A DNA stretch of 64,000 nucleotides from Pleurocapsa sp. FMAR1 (GTDB lineage Bacteria > Cyanobacteriota > Cyanobacteriia > Cyanobacteriales > Xenococcaceae). Made by a program: the position numbers and the translations under genes. The DNA lies in the NCBI RefSeq assembly GCF_963665995.1, contig NZ_OY762512.1:2852001-2916000 (forward strand), given 5' to 3'. The notes below the pieces were generated by a model. It was not told the origin of the DNA. It did not search any database and worked only from the letters and a program-made list of their open reading frames with translations. Below, one piece after another: positions 35,911 through 45,107 of this stretch. The first letter of the stretch is position 1. Each line of letters begins with the position of its first letter.

Positions 35911-37242
35911 TTACATCAGGCGTTGCTGACTAATCAAGATTTGATAGAGTCGATTACTATCGGCAGCAGTTATGGTAAAGCTTAGGCTTTCATACTCCAG
36001 CTTTTCTCCCTGTTCGGGTATTTTTTGCCATTGTTCTAATAAAAATCCTCCCAAGGTATTGTAATTGTCTGCTAAAGGGAGATTTAATTCTAGCTGTTCG
36101 TTGACTTCTTCTAAGTTCATTTGCGCTGAAACGAGAAAAGTATTATCGTCCAGCTTTTGAATCGGTTCGATTCTGGTTTCGGGGTCATTGCCAGCATCGC
36201 CTACAATCTCAGCAACTAAGTCATGGAGGGTAATTAAACCAGAAGTTCCCCCAAACTCATCAATGACTACTGCCATTTTATGATGCGATCGCTGCATTGA
36301 AGATAAAAGTTCGTTGAGAGAAGTAGACTCAGGAATAAAACTTACTGATTCAATCCAAGGCTCAATGGTAGAATCATTAGCTAGCTTGCCTTGTGCTAAA
36401 GGTTCGGCTAATTTTTTATAGTGGATAATGCCTTTAATATCATCTAAAGAATCGCCGATAACGGGATAACCTGAATAGCCTTTCTCAATAATCGTCTGTA
36501 GTAATTCACTAAAGGTAGTAGTCAAAGTAAGAAAGTGAATATCAGTACGGGGAATCATAACTTCTTCGGCGGTATCATCACGAAATTCAAAGACGTTTTT
36601 GAGTAGCTGTCTTTCTGCTGCTTTTAGGTCAACAGACTCTCTCTCCGTAGCAATGATTAGCTGTAACTCTTCGGAGGTTACTTGTTCATACCAACTTCTG
36701 CCACTATAGTTTACTCCTACTAACTTAAGCAGTAAGCGAGTAGATAAATTTAAAATAGCCACAAAGGGGCGAAAAATACGCGCGATAACTACGCTAGGAG
36801 GTCCAAAAAACCGAGACAGCTTTTCAGGATACATGAGAGCTACAGACTTAGGACATAGTTCACCCAGCACTATCTGTAAATATGCCAAGAGAATAAAAGC
36901 CAGAGGTAAAGCAGCCGTGGTAGAAATTATTTCCGATAAGTAATTTGGTAGAGAGAGACTTTCAGTTATGGTAATGATGGACGCTGCAACTGTTCTTTCT
37001 CCTACCCAGCCCAAAGCCAGACTAGAAAGAGTAATACCCAATTGAGTAGTAGACAAAAGCCGATCTATGCTTCTCTGGAGAGACTGTACGGTTTGAGCCT
37101 GGGTATCTCCATCTTTGACTAGTTTGCTGATCCGAGAACGACGAACCGAAACAATTGAAAACTCTGCGGTGACAAAAAAGGCATTAATCGCAATGAGCAA
37201 GAGAACACCAACAAAAGTCAACCATAAATTTTTATCAGCCAT
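35911..37242 (-). CDS. CNNM/CorC-HlyC family transport protein
   Basis: A 443-aa membrane protein with the DUF21 (CNNM) domain of about four helices (residues 1-190; VTAEFSIVSVRRSRISKLV). A CBS pair follows (about 210-335; MIPRTDIHFL, MAVVIDEFGGTSGLITLHDL), and the C-terminal CorC_HlyC domain runs from about 350. Family members are linked to Mg2+/Co2+ efflux or resistance; the older hemolysin label is not informative. Start ATG at 37242. Gene order gives no further clue. Confidence 0.9.
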   Translation of the reverse strand: MADKNLWLTFVGVLLLIAINAFFVTAEFSIVSVRRSRISKLVKDGDTQAQTVQSLQRSIDRLLSTTQLGITLSSLALGWVGERTVAASIITITESLSLPNYLSEIISTTAALPLAFILLAYLQIVLGELCPKSVALMYPEKLSRFFGPPSVVIARIFRPFVAILNLSTRLLLKLVGVNYSGRSWYEQVTSEELQLIIATERESVDLKAAERQLLKNVFEFRDDTAEEVMIPRTDIHFLTLTTTFSELLQTIIEKGYSGYPVIGDSLDDIKGIIHYKKLAEPLAQGKLANDSTIEPWIESVSFIPESTSLNELLSSMQRSHHKMAVVIDEFGGTSGLITLHDLVAEIVGDAGNDPETRIEPIQKLDDNTFLVSAQMNLEEVNEQLELNLPLADNYNTLGGFLLEQWQKIPEQGEKLEYESLSFTITAADSNRLYQILISQQRLM

Positions 37243-37301
37243 CGATCAACTAATGCTGGGTGTTGACACTAGTTCCCATTTCCTCAATAGTTCTGTCATC
37301 A

Positions 37302-37553
37302 TTAATTTTTATGATTAACCCGATTATATACCTTAACTAAAATATCTTTTTCTTTCATAATCTTAAGACCTTTATATTCACCACCAGCAGGGTCTTGATT
37401 GCGATTGTTGTCTTCAGTATTAATATCTGGCTGAGTTACTACTTTTAAAGCCTCACTTCCCATAAAATAGCCAACACAAGAACTGGCGACACCAGCTAAG
37501 ACCATCATCAGAAATAAACATATAGTCAACCACAAACTAACTCTTATTTTCAT
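37302..37553 (-). CDS. Small membrane-anchored hypothetical protein
   Basis: An 83-aa protein with one N-terminal hydrophobic segment (residues 7-32), which may be a signal anchor, and a hydrophilic tail ending YKGLKIMKEKDILVKVYNRVNH. It lies just upstream of the CorC-like gene on the same strand and may be cotranscribed. I do not recognise a named family. Confidence 0.6.
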   Translation of the reverse strand: MKIRVSLWLTICLFLMMVLAGVASSCVGYFMGSEALKVVTQPDINTEDNNRNQDPAGGEYKGLKIMKEKDILVKVYNRVNHKN

Positions 37554-37642
37554 GCGATCGCAATTTTTTTGCTATAGGTTGCCAAAGATACTAGACTTAC
37601 TAATATAATGTTCTACGTGAGAAAAAAATAGATATCAGATAT

Positions 37643-37715
37643 CCAGGGTTGGCCGAGCGGTTTAGGCAACAAACTCATAATTTGTGCAAGGCAGGTTCAA
37701 CTCCTGCACCCTGGA
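37643..37715 (+). tRNA. tRNA with anticodon CAT (Met, or Ile2 if modified)
   Basis: A 73-base cloverleaf. The acceptor CCAGGGT pairs with ACCCTGG, the discriminator is A, the D stem is GCC/GGC, the anticodon stem ACAAA/TTTGT encloses CTCATAA, the variable loop is short, and the T arm is GCAGG-TTCAACT-CCTGC. The anticodon stem lacks the three G-C pairs of initiator tRNA, so elongator Met is most likely. CCA is not encoded. Confidence 0.9.
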
Positions 37716-37747
37716 CTTGTTAAAAGAATAATGGATAAGAGCTTTAT

Positions 37748-38137
37748 TTATTCAATAGCATTGTAGCTAGGAGTTTCCCGCAGAGAAGTATCATAGGGAT
37801 TTACTAAATCTCTAGTTACCATCCGCATTCCCGTAGCTGACTGTGCTTTCATACCTTGTTTATAAATATTATCTACCGCTTTACCATCTGCTGAGATATG
37901 CTGATCTGCAAATCCCGTAAAGCCAAAGATAGAATTTGCTTGACCAAGAATACTGCTTTGCATAAAAGCGTTTTTACCCTTTTTAAAATAAGCATCTTCA
38001 AATGCTCGATCAAGAGGTTTCATTTCGGCTTTAGCTTCAATAGAAAATAAACTAGCAATAGTTGCTATTACTAAGATTGCACTTAGTTTAGTAAACTTAA
38101 TAGACATTACTTTACTTATATTTTGTGAATTGACCAA
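37748..38137 (-). CDS. Secreted hypothetical protein
   Basis: A 129-aa protein with an N-terminal hydrophobic signal region (residues 15-36, probable cleavage after AKA). The mature part starts EMKPLDRAFEDAYFKKGKNAFMQSS and continues with SILGQANSIFGFTGFADQHI. No lipobox is present. I do not recognise a named family. Start ATG at 38137; a second ATG ten codons in is possible. Confidence 0.65.
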   Translation of the reverse strand: MVNSQNISKVMSIKFTKLSAILVIATIASLFSIEAKAEMKPLDRAFEDAYFKKGKNAFMQSSILGQANSIFGFTGFADQHISADGKAVDNIYKQGMKAQSATGMRMVTRDLVNPYDTSLRETPSYNAIE

Positions 38138-38299
38138 TGTTCACAGTAAAGGTTTGACTCTATTTATCTTTTAAAGACAAAAGAATATAAACCATAACCT
38201 TGCTGTTTAACGGCATTAACTGTGACTTCTGCTCAATCCTAGCTGAAGATTTCCTGAAAGAACAGTCCGTATAGATCTTTTTCACCTCACCTATTACCT

Positions 38300-38896
38300 A
38301 TGAATATCAATCAGACTTCTAGTTCCTTTTTAGCTACGGCTAATATTGATTCTCTTAGACAAGTGCTTTTGGATTTAATTGTCAAATATGCTTATGTTGA
38401 AGGAGATTTCGTACTTTCTTCTGGAGCTAAAAGCACTTACTATATAAATTGTAAACAAGTGACCCTAAGAGCAGAAGGCGCGTTGGCTTTAGGTCGTTTA
38501 TTGTTTAAATTATTACCCAAAGACACAGCAGCAGTAGCAGGTCTTACTCTAGGTGCAGACCCCATGGTGTCAGCAGTTAGTGTTGTTTCTGCTTGGGAAA
38601 ATGATCCTCTTCCTGCTTTGATAATTCGTAAAGAACCTAAGGGACACGGCACAAAAGCTTATATAGAAGGTCCTTCTTTAACAGAGAACTCAAAAGTGGT
38701 TGTTCTAGAAGATGTTGTAACTACAGGTGCTTCGGCATTAACTGCGGTAGAAAGATTGCAGGACGCGGGATATGAAGTGACACAAATTTTGGCTTTGGTA
38801 GATCGAGAACAAGGAGGAAGGGAACTTTATCAATCTCAAGGAATTAAACTTCAGGCTTTATTTTCCATCAAAGAAGTCCAGCAATACTCAACTTAA
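38300..38896 (+). CDS. pyrE: Orotate phosphoribosyltransferase
   Basis: Adds PRPP to orotate in pyrimidine synthesis. The 198-aa product has the PRPP motif VVVLEDVVTTGAS near residue 132. FVLSSGAKSTYYINCKQVT and IIRKEPKGHGTKAYIEG, which belong to the flexible loop and active site, are also present. An N-terminal extension of about 18 residues precedes the usual start of the fold. It is followed 82 bases later by a small membrane protein gene. Start ATG at 38300. Confidence 0.95.
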   Translation: MNINQTSSSFLATANIDSLRQVLLDLIVKYAYVEGDFVLSSGAKSTYYINCKQVTLRAEGALALGRLLFKLLPKDTAAVAGLTLGADPMVSAVSVVSAWENDPLPALIIRKEPKGHGTKAYIEGPSLTENSKVVVLEDVVTTGASALTAVERLQDAGYEVTQILALVDREQGGRELYQSQGIKLQALFSIKEVQQYST

Positions 38897-38978
38897 AAAG
38901 ACTTTACTTTTTGTTATACGATGCAGGAAAGTTATTGGTTAAGCTAGATAAGTAATTATATTTTTTATTCTCTTGATT

Positions 38979-39488
38979 ATGGAAGCTTCTTCCTCTCGCA
39001 TATCTAAGCCTATAAATTGGTCAACAATAATCATGTTTGCTTTAGGATTTTGGCTTAGCGGCAGTTTGGTTTTTGATTTTTTGATTGTTCCAGGAATGCT
39101 AACTAGTGGCATGATGAATGAATCAGGTTTCGCTAGTGCTGGCTATATGATTTTTGGCACTTTTAATCATTTAGAACTACTTTGTGCAGCAATTGTTTTA
39201 GCAGGCTGTTTGGTTTATCGTTACGGTTATCGTCTAACAAGCCAAATCAACAACAAATCAATCTTTATTGCAGCTATTTTATTAATAATCTCGCTAGCTT
39301 ATACCTACATTTTTACACCCCAGATGAGCAGCATGGGTATGTCTTTGGATATGTTTGCCACTAATGAGCCTGCTTCGAGTTCGATGACAATCATGCACAT
39401 AGCTTATTGGAGTTTAGAAGTAATCAAGCTGGTTGCTGCAACTGCTCTGTTACGTACTTTCTTTCGTAATTCTTGTAGCCTAGTTTAG
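38979..39488 (+). CDS. Four-helix membrane protein (DUF4149-like)
   Basis: A 169-aa protein with four hydrophobic segments (about 15-35, 65-85, 97-115, 140-160) and Met-rich loops. The pattern GFWLSGSLVFDFLIVPGML and FNHLELLCAAIVLAG resembles DUF4149-type proteins. ATG at 38979 is preferred to the TTG two codons upstream. It may be cotranscribed with pyrE and is followed by a strong terminator. Confidence 0.65.
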   Translation: MEASSSRISKPINWSTIIMFALGFWLSGSLVFDFLIVPGMLTSGMMNESGFASAGYMIFGTFNHLELLCAAIVLAGCLVYRYGYRLTSQINNKSIFIAAILLIISLAYTYIFTPQMSSMGMSLDMFATNEPASSSMTIMHIAYWSLEVIKLVAATALLRTFFRNSCSLV

Positions 39489-39573
39489 TAGTTTGAGAAC
39501 ATAAAAGATCAATAGACTCTCGATTTCACTTTTAACCGAAGTCTAATCATGTCAATTCGATCTTTAAAACCTT

Positions 39574-39622
39574 AAAACCTCACTATTTAGTCGCCCTCAA
39601 TGCCACTAAATAGTGGGGTTTT
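39574..39622 (+). terminator. Rho-independent terminator
   Basis: An 18-bp stem (39574-39591 with 39605-39622, containing one G.U pair on the plus strand) with a 13-base loop, running into TTTTATTTAT. It ends the pyrE/membrane protein transcript. Confidence 0.8.
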
Positions 39623-39662
39623 ATTTATATAAAGACTCTTTGTACAGATGCCCATCCTTCGA

Positions 39663-41588
39663 TTAGGGTCGATCGAACTCAGAGGCTGGGGGGAAATATT
39701 TAACAGGTTCATCTTTTAACGCTTTCAACATAAAAGAACGCCATACAGGAGCAGCATAATCTCCTCCTGTTATTCCCTTACCCATGCTTTGATAGTTATC
39801 GTTGCCGACCCAAACCGCAACAGCTAACTGTGGTACATAGCCGACAAACCAAACATCTCGCTCAGAAGAGGTAGTTCCTGTTTTCCCTGCTGCTGGACGA
39901 CCAATATTTGCTTTAGAACCTGTTCCTCCTGGTTCTAAAACTCCTTGCATCATTGAGTTTAGGCTGGCGGTTGCCCAAGGATCTAATACTTGTTTTGGTT
40001 TAGGGGTATTGTCTAGCAGTATATTGCCTTTACTATCGGTAACTTGGAGAATTACGGTCGTCTTAGAACTCCAGCCATTATTAGCGAAGGTGGCAAAAGC
40101 TCCAGCCATTTCTAGGGGAGTAACACCTATCGAGCCTAAAGGCAGAGAAATTACAGGCTGCATCGGACTTTCGATTCCTAGTTGACGACAAACTTCGATT
40201 ACTTTTTCTAACCCTACAGCTTTACCTAATTTGACCGCTGGAATATTACGGGATTGAGTTAGTGCCTTTGAAAGAGACATCGTGCCTCCAAAATCTGTCT
40301 TCCCGCCGTAATTTTGAGGTGTGTAGATTCCTCCAGAAATTTGGTAGCTTATAGGAGCATCATCAATTATAGTTTGCGGGGTATATTTACCGCTTGCCAA
40401 AGCAGTGTAATAAACAAATGGTTTGAAAGAAGAACCAGGCTGTCTACGAGACTGAACCGCACGGTTAAATTGACTTGATTCGTAGTCTACTCCTCCTACC
40501 AATGCTTTAATAAAATGAGTGCGAGGATCTACCGCCACTAAAGCAGCCTGATCTGCTCGTAATCCCCAACGCTCAAGCATACTATGACTTTCTTTGATAG
40601 ATTCCTCAGCCATTTTTTGGAAATCCATATCAATAGTGGTCTGGACTCGAATACCTCCTTGAAGAACTTTATCTTTGCCAAAAAGCTCTTCTAATTCTTT
40701 CGTTACTGCTTCTGTAATAAAGGGAGATTTACTTTTTCTCCAGGCAGTGGGTCGACCGATTAGTAAAGGGGCTTTAAAAGCAGCCTGTTCTTGTTCTGGA
40801 GTAATCCAATTTAAAGCCCGCATTCGCGCCAAAACTTCTCTTTGTCTCTCTTTGGTATTGGCGTAGTTTAAAAATGGACTATACTGCTCTGGAGCTTGAA
40901 TTAAGCCCGCTAATACCGCAGCTTCAGATAGATTTAACTTAGAAGCACTTTTATTGAAATAGCTTTCTGATGCAGTTTCAATACCGTAGTTGTTATGTCC
41001 CCAATAGATATTATTGAGATACATTTCTAAAATTTGGTCTTTAGAAAATACTTGCTCTACTCTGATAGCTAAAATTGCTTCTGCCAGTTTGCGACTAAAA
41101 GTACGTTCACGAGTCAAAAATAAATTTTTGATTAGCTGCATGGTTAAGGTAGAGCCGCCTTCGGATACACCACCCTTTTTGTAGTTAGCTAGGGCTGCGC
41201 GACCAATACTGTAGGGATTTAGTCCATTATGCCGATAGAAATTACTGTCTTCGATCGCTACTACCGCTAACTTAAGATTAGGAGATATCTGGTCTAATGA
41301 GACAACTTCTCGATGGGCTTCTCCATGTAAATTGGTCAGTAATCTACCCTTAATATCATAGATGTAGCTAGTTTCAGAGGGAACATAATTACGCAATACT
41401 CTGACATCTGGTAGATTACGAAAACTAAAGGCTAAACCGACTAATCCTCCAGCAGCAACAGCACTAGTAATCATGGAAATGCCTAAGATTGTGCCTCCAG
41501 CAGCTTTGACAACACCCGCGAAAAATGATTTGGCGCTCGCTTGATTACTTTTTGAGTCTTGTTTCTCTAACATGATTTCAGAAGACAC
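39663..41588 (-). CDS. Class A penicillin-binding protein (PBP1A type)
   Basis: Bifunctional peptidoglycan polymerase of 641 aa with one N-terminal helix (about 30-52). The GT51 transglycosylase domain follows (about 70-260; AIEDSNFYRHNG with the catalytic Glu, GGSTLTMQLIKN). The transpeptidase domain has the nucleophile in SSFK (QPGSSFKPFVYY), then SRNIPAVKLG and AAGKTGTT. The start is GTG at 41588 or ATG at 41573; the latter removes five residues. Which of the several cyanobacterial PBP1A paralogues it is cannot be told from the sequence. Confidence 0.93.
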   Translation of the reverse strand: MSSEIMLEKQDSKSNQASAKSFFAGVVKAAGGTILGISMITSAVAAGGLVGLAFSFRNLPDVRVLRNYVPSETSYIYDIKGRLLTNLHGEAHREVVSLDQISPNLKLAVVAIEDSNFYRHNGLNPYSIGRAALANYKKGGVSEGGSTLTMQLIKNLFLTRERTFSRKLAEAILAIRVEQVFSKDQILEMYLNNIYWGHNNYGIETASESYFNKSASKLNLSEAAVLAGLIQAPEQYSPFLNYANTKERQREVLARMRALNWITPEQEQAAFKAPLLIGRPTAWRKSKSPFITEAVTKELEELFGKDKVLQGGIRVQTTIDMDFQKMAEESIKESHSMLERWGLRADQAALVAVDPRTHFIKALVGGVDYESSQFNRAVQSRRQPGSSFKPFVYYTALASGKYTPQTIIDDAPISYQISGGIYTPQNYGGKTDFGGTMSLSKALTQSRNIPAVKLGKAVGLEKVIEVCRQLGIESPMQPVISLPLGSIGVTPLEMAGAFATFANNGWSSKTTVILQVTDSKGNILLDNTPKPKQVLDPWATASLNSMMQGVLEPGGTGSKANIGRPAAGKTGTTSSERDVWFVGYVPQLAVAVWVGNDNYQSMGKGITGGDYAAPVWRSFMLKALKDEPVKYFPPASEFDRP

Positions 41589-41717
41589 GGCGTTTTGATT
41601 TCCTCCAGAGACATGATTAGTAGGCTACCGCAATTAAACAGAAAGTCAAGCAAGACTAAATGATCTAATTGATTATTGCTCGACAATTGTAACAATCTCT
41701 ATTCATTAATTGCCTGC

Positions 41718-41748
41718 AAAAAAAAATCCTCGGTTAGTCAGCCGAGGA
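41718..41748 (-). terminator. Strong rho-independent terminator facing the minus strand
   Basis: On the minus strand TCCTCGG and CCGAGGA form a 7-bp GC-rich stem followed by nine T residues. No annotated minus-strand gene ends here, so it implies a short RNA made from the 41750-42018 region. Confidence 0.8.
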
Positions 41749-42018
41749 GCAAATAATTCAGGAGAAATCAATATTAATTTGTGTTAATTAATGTAACAAA
41801 AAAGTTATGAATATACCAGGTATCGCCATATATGACCTAGCAAGACACGCTTATAGGTAAACTACTACATACAATGATTCTCGTTCTATTAAGTAGGATA
41901 ATATCTGCCGTTACGTAGCCTCATTGCAGGAGTAAAGTGCAAGGCAAACCGATTGTAACTTCCTAGGTGAAGGATTCCACAGCGACGCTTACCAATCAAT
42001 TTATATTATTAGCAGCCA
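41749..42018 (-). ncRNA. Possible small RNA upstream of the terminator
   Basis: 270 bases without a gene, located between parA (plus strand) and the minus-strand terminator. It contains a GC-rich foldable part: GCC-TTGCA...TGCAA-TGA-GGC at about 41918-41946 in plus coordinates. The orphan terminator is the main evidence that a minus-strand transcript exists; its 5' end is not defined. It could also simply be parA's 5' region. Confidence 0.35.
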
Positions 42019-42606
42019 ATGATTATTGCAATTACTGCTTTGAAGGGAGGAGTAGGAAAAACTACAACCGCAGTTCACTTAGCTGCATATTTCCAGACCT
42101 TAGCACCTACATTATTGATTGATGCAGATAAAAACCGCTCTGCTTTGGTTTGGTCAAAAGAAGATAAGCTGCCTTTTTACGTGGCATCCCAAGCAGGTGC
42201 GCCTGGTTTAATTAAAAAATTTACTCATATTATTATCGATACCCCAGCCAGACCTGAAGCTGAAGAACTAGAAGATTTAGCTGCTGGTAGCGATCTGCTA
42301 ATTTTACCGACAACTCCTAATCACCTAGATTTGGATACGACAGTAAAAGCAGTGGAGTTGCTTAAAACTCTTGATGCCAACTATAAAGTATTGCTAACTA
42401 AAGTAGACTCTCGCACGAAAAATAGTCAAGATGCCAAAAAATTCCTCGAAGAAGCACAATTACCCTTGTTTAAAGAAGAAATTCCTTTATTAGTTGCTTT
42501 TCAGCGATCGCCTGGTCTTGGCGTTATTGTCAAAGACTTTCCCGATCGCCGAGCTAAAATAGGCTGGAATAGATATAAGGCTGTTGGTAAGGAGATAATG
42601 AGATAA
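42019..42606 (+). CDS. ParA family ATPase (small, orphan)
   Basis: A 195-aa deviant-Walker ATPase: KGGVGKTTTAVHLA at the N-terminus, DADKNRSALVW for A', and IIIDTPARPE for Walker B. It is shorter than chromosomal ParA and has no DNA-binding extension. No parB lies beside it, so it probably belongs to the orphan ParA/MinD-like group that positions cellular cargoes. Start ATG at 42019. It ends directly before a GC-rich repeat block. Confidence 0.85.
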   Translation: MIIAITALKGGVGKTTTAVHLAAYFQTLAPTLLIDADKNRSALVWSKEDKLPFYVASQAGAPGLIKKFTHIIIDTPARPEAEELEDLAAGSDLLILPTTPNHLDLDTTVKAVELLKTLDANYKVLLTKVDSRTKNSQDAKKFLEEAQLPLFKEEIPLLVAFQRSPGLGVIVKDFPDRRAKIGWNRYKAVGKEIMR

Positions 42607-42610
42607 GGTT

Positions 42611-42930
42611 GTGTGGAAGTCAATTCGAGCATTCCCTTGCGCAGTAGCGGCGACGCGGTGAGACAGTTGCGGTGGTGAGGCACTTGCGTTGCGGGTCTAT
42701 GACCCGTTGCGAGACAAAACCGTTGCGGGGGTTCCCCCCGTTGAGGTACCTGCGGGGGGTACCCCTTGGTTGTCGAGGGTGAGCAAAGTGCCGAAAGGGT
42801 TTCCCGGCATAAGGAGGGCGCGTCGCCTGTGGTTTCCCAGGCGTTTATGTCGCCCGTCAAACTGTCGAACCCTTTAGGGGGTCTCGAAAGAGGTCAGAGG
42901 TCAGAGGTTAGAGGTCAACTTATCTCTGAT
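42611..42930. repeat. GC-rich composite repeat block 2
   Basis: Same family as 34139-34535. Shared parts are GTGAGACAGTTGCGGTGG, the reverse complement of the 34-bp unit (GTTGCGAGACAAAACCGTTG at about 42707) and four AGAGGTC/AGAGGTT heptamers at about 42891-42918. It lies between parA and the convergent methyltransferase. No gene seen. Confidence 0.8.
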
Positions 42931-42942
42931 GGTTTTGTTTCC

Positions 42943-43584
42943 TTATTGCTTGCGGGCAACTACGGCATAGAATGGATCGCCACCTGCTAATCCTAGCATT
43001 TGTAAAAAACCAGGTAAAGGAGATTGATGAACTATAACTTCTGGTTTGCTAAAACCGTCAACTGACTCAAAATACTTTTGGACTAAATTTACCCTGTCCG
43101 TATCTGTGCTATCGCGCCAAGCTGCGATCGCCTTTTGATAAAACATACGATTAGAAAAGCTGATAATTACTACACCATTGGGTTTCAAAACACGCTGGAT
43201 CTCAGATAAAATCGCTTCAGGATACTGCAAATATTGTATTGATACAGTAATTAGTACTCCATCAAAATCGGCATCTTCTAAAGGTAATTTGGGGTTTTGA
43301 TTGAGATTTTGAACAAAATAATGATCTAACTGGGAATTTTTAGCTAATTCCTCTTCGTTCATGCCATGACCTTCCACATGAGCAAACTCCATTTCCTTTG
43401 GTAAATGAGATACCCAGCTACTCATTAAGTCAAGAATCCGCGTGTCTGGCTGAAGCTTTTCACGAAAAAGATTGGTCAGGCGATCAATAAATCCGCGATC
43501 CACATGAGTTACCAGACGGGGAGAATCATAAAAAGCAAGATCATTAGAACCATCTAGTTTAGATCTTTGTTCTGGACGCAACAT
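42943..43584 (-). CDS. Class I SAM-dependent methyltransferase
   Basis: A 213-aa protein with a methyltransferase-type Rossmann fold. The SAM-site strand RILDLMSSW replaces the usual ExGxG loop. FDGVLITVSIQYLQYPEAILSEIQRVLKPNGVVIISF gives motifs IV-VI. The glycine-rich loop is degenerate, as in some Methyltransf_11 relatives. The substrate is unknown. Start ATG at 43584; divergent from pilT. Confidence 0.8.
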   Translation of the reverse strand: MLRPEQRSKLDGSNDLAFYDSPRLVTHVDRGFIDRLTNLFREKLQPDTRILDLMSSWVSHLPKEMEFAHVEGHGMNEEELAKNSQLDHYFVQNLNQNPKLPLEDADFDGVLITVSIQYLQYPEAILSEIQRVLKPNGVVIISFSNRMFYQKAIAAWRDSTDTDRVNLVQKYFESVDGFSKPEVIVHQSPLPGFLQMLGLAGGDPFYAVVARKQ

Positions 43585-43767
43585 AAAATAACATTTAGTA
43601 TTTTTATTAATTAATTTGAATTGTAGAGAGCGATCGCGCTTATCTAATTTATTTGGTCTTTTACCAGTTTAAAATGTTTTTACTCTGCTTGTAGGCTTGT
43701 TAGAAAATTGCAGGTGGTGGGCATACTAAACGTAGCCAAGACCGCAATTCAAAATAACAATCATAAA

Positions 43768-44964
43768 ATGAATCAAAAATTAGGATCGCAACCATTACCA
43801 CCGCCACCACCACCACCATCAACCCTAGGAATGGCGAGCAATCAGCCAAAAGTAGAGAACCATAGCGCGCCGATAAAATCGAGCAAACCACAACGTGCAT
43901 CTGGTCAACCTTCTCTAGAATACATTATCAAAAAAGCCTATGAACAAGGATGTTCCGACATACATTTAGGCGTAAATGAAGTGCCGCGAATGCGCGATCG
44001 CGGTGAAATGGCTTTGACTAAATATCCTAAAACCGATTTAAATACCTTTATGAGTTGGATACATGAAGTATTAACCGAGGAAGAAGTAGCCAAATTTAAA
44101 CAAGACCTAGAATTTGATGGTGCGACTCAATATGAGTTTGCCAGGGTAAGGATTAATATTTTTGATACCTTACGGGGTCCTGCTTTGGTAATGCGACTGA
44201 TTCCCCTCAAGATTTTGACCATGGAACAGTTAGGATTGCCGCCTGTGTTTCAGGATATTTCTGATGTCCACAAAGGTTTGATTCTGGTAACAGGACCTAC
44301 TGGTTCGGGTAAATCGACGACGATGGCAGCGATGGTAGACTACATCAACAAAGAACACGCCAAACACATTATTACCATCGAAGATCCGATTGAATTTGTC
44401 CATCAAAGCCAAAAGTCTTTAGTTAAGCAGCGAGAAGTTGGTATTAATACCCGTATGTTCGACAATGCGCTCAAGGCAGCACTAAGGGAAGACCCTGATA
44501 TTATTTTGATCGGGGAGATGCGCGATCGCGAAACGGTTAATACGGCTCTCAAAGCAGCCCAAACGGGACACCTAGTTATGGGAACTCTGCACACCAATAG
44601 CGCAATCAAAACCATTGAAAGAATTTTAACTCTTTACAGTGCCGAAGAACAGGATGCCATGCGTATTGCTATTTCCGAATCATTAGTCGCGGTAATTTCC
44701 CAAGGCTTATGTCGGACAACGGATGAAAAAAGAGCAGCGTATCATGACATCATGGTTAACACAGAAACCGTCAAAGACTACATTAAGCAGGGTAAATATG
44801 ACGAGATTCATCAGTTAATGCAGAATGGAGAATACGACGGCATGATTACCACTAATCAAGCACTATTTTGTCTTTATGAAGAAGGCAGAATTACTGAAGA
44901 AGTGGCTTTGGAGATGTCCCCCACGGCTAACGAAATGGCAATGATGCTTCGAGGTAGAGTTTAA
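43768..44964 (+). CDS. pilT: Type IV pilus retraction ATPase PilT
   Basis: Hexameric ATPase that powers pilus retraction for twitching and phototaxis. The 398-aa product has Walker A GPTGSGKST, Asp box ITIEDPIEFVH, Walker B LIGEMRD and His box GHLVMGTLHT. ATG at 43768 is preferred to the TTG at 43708. The N-terminus has a run of eight prolines (PLPPPPPPPP) in a flexible extension of about 45 residues before the PilT N-domain. Which cyanobacterial pilT paralogue it is (pilT1 or pilT2) is not settled. A PilB partner is not nearby. Confidence 0.93.
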   Translation: MNQKLGSQPLPPPPPPPSTLGMASNQPKVENHSAPIKSSKPQRASGQPSLEYIIKKAYEQGCSDIHLGVNEVPRMRDRGEMALTKYPKTDLNTFMSWIHEVLTEEEVAKFKQDLEFDGATQYEFARVRINIFDTLRGPALVMRLIPLKILTMEQLGLPPVFQDISDVHKGLILVTGPTGSGKSTTMAAMVDYINKEHAKHIITIEDPIEFVHQSQKSLVKQREVGINTRMFDNALKAALREDPDIILIGEMRDRETVNTALKAAQTGHLVMGTLHTNSAIKTIERILTLYSAEEQDAMRIAISESLVAVISQGLCRTTDEKRAAYHDIMVNTETVKDYIKQGKYDEIHQLMQNGEYDGMITTNQALFCLYEEGRITEEVALEMSPTANEMAMMLRGRV

Positions 44965-45107
44965 CATTTAGCATTTGGCATTTGGCATTTAGCATTAAAA
45001 TTTAAGCTCGCCTTTACTAAAGTCAAAGACTAAAGTTAATCAAGAGTATTCAGAAAAGATAGCTGTTACAAAATCTACCATCTGAATATGTCAACGATAA
45101 ATGATAA

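Noticed and set aside
35849-35928. GCAACGCC ... GGCGTTGC as a third MITE
   Set aside because: The ends are in the opposite orientation to the MITE at 34590 and there is no target duplication.
37643-37715. tRNA-Leu or tRNA-Ser from the D-arm GGCCGAGCGGTTTAGGC
   Set aside because: The variable loop has five bases and the anticodon is CAT, so it is a class I tRNA for Met or Ile2.
41930-42018. 6S RNA on the minus strand
   Set aside because: A CCTTCACCT...GTTACA stretch resembles the 3' half of 6S RNA, but the matching 5' half would lie inside parA and the terminator is too far downstream.
42501-42990. Frames of 62-119 aa in the block after parA
   Set aside because: Repeat translations overlapping parA or the methyltransferase gene on other frames.
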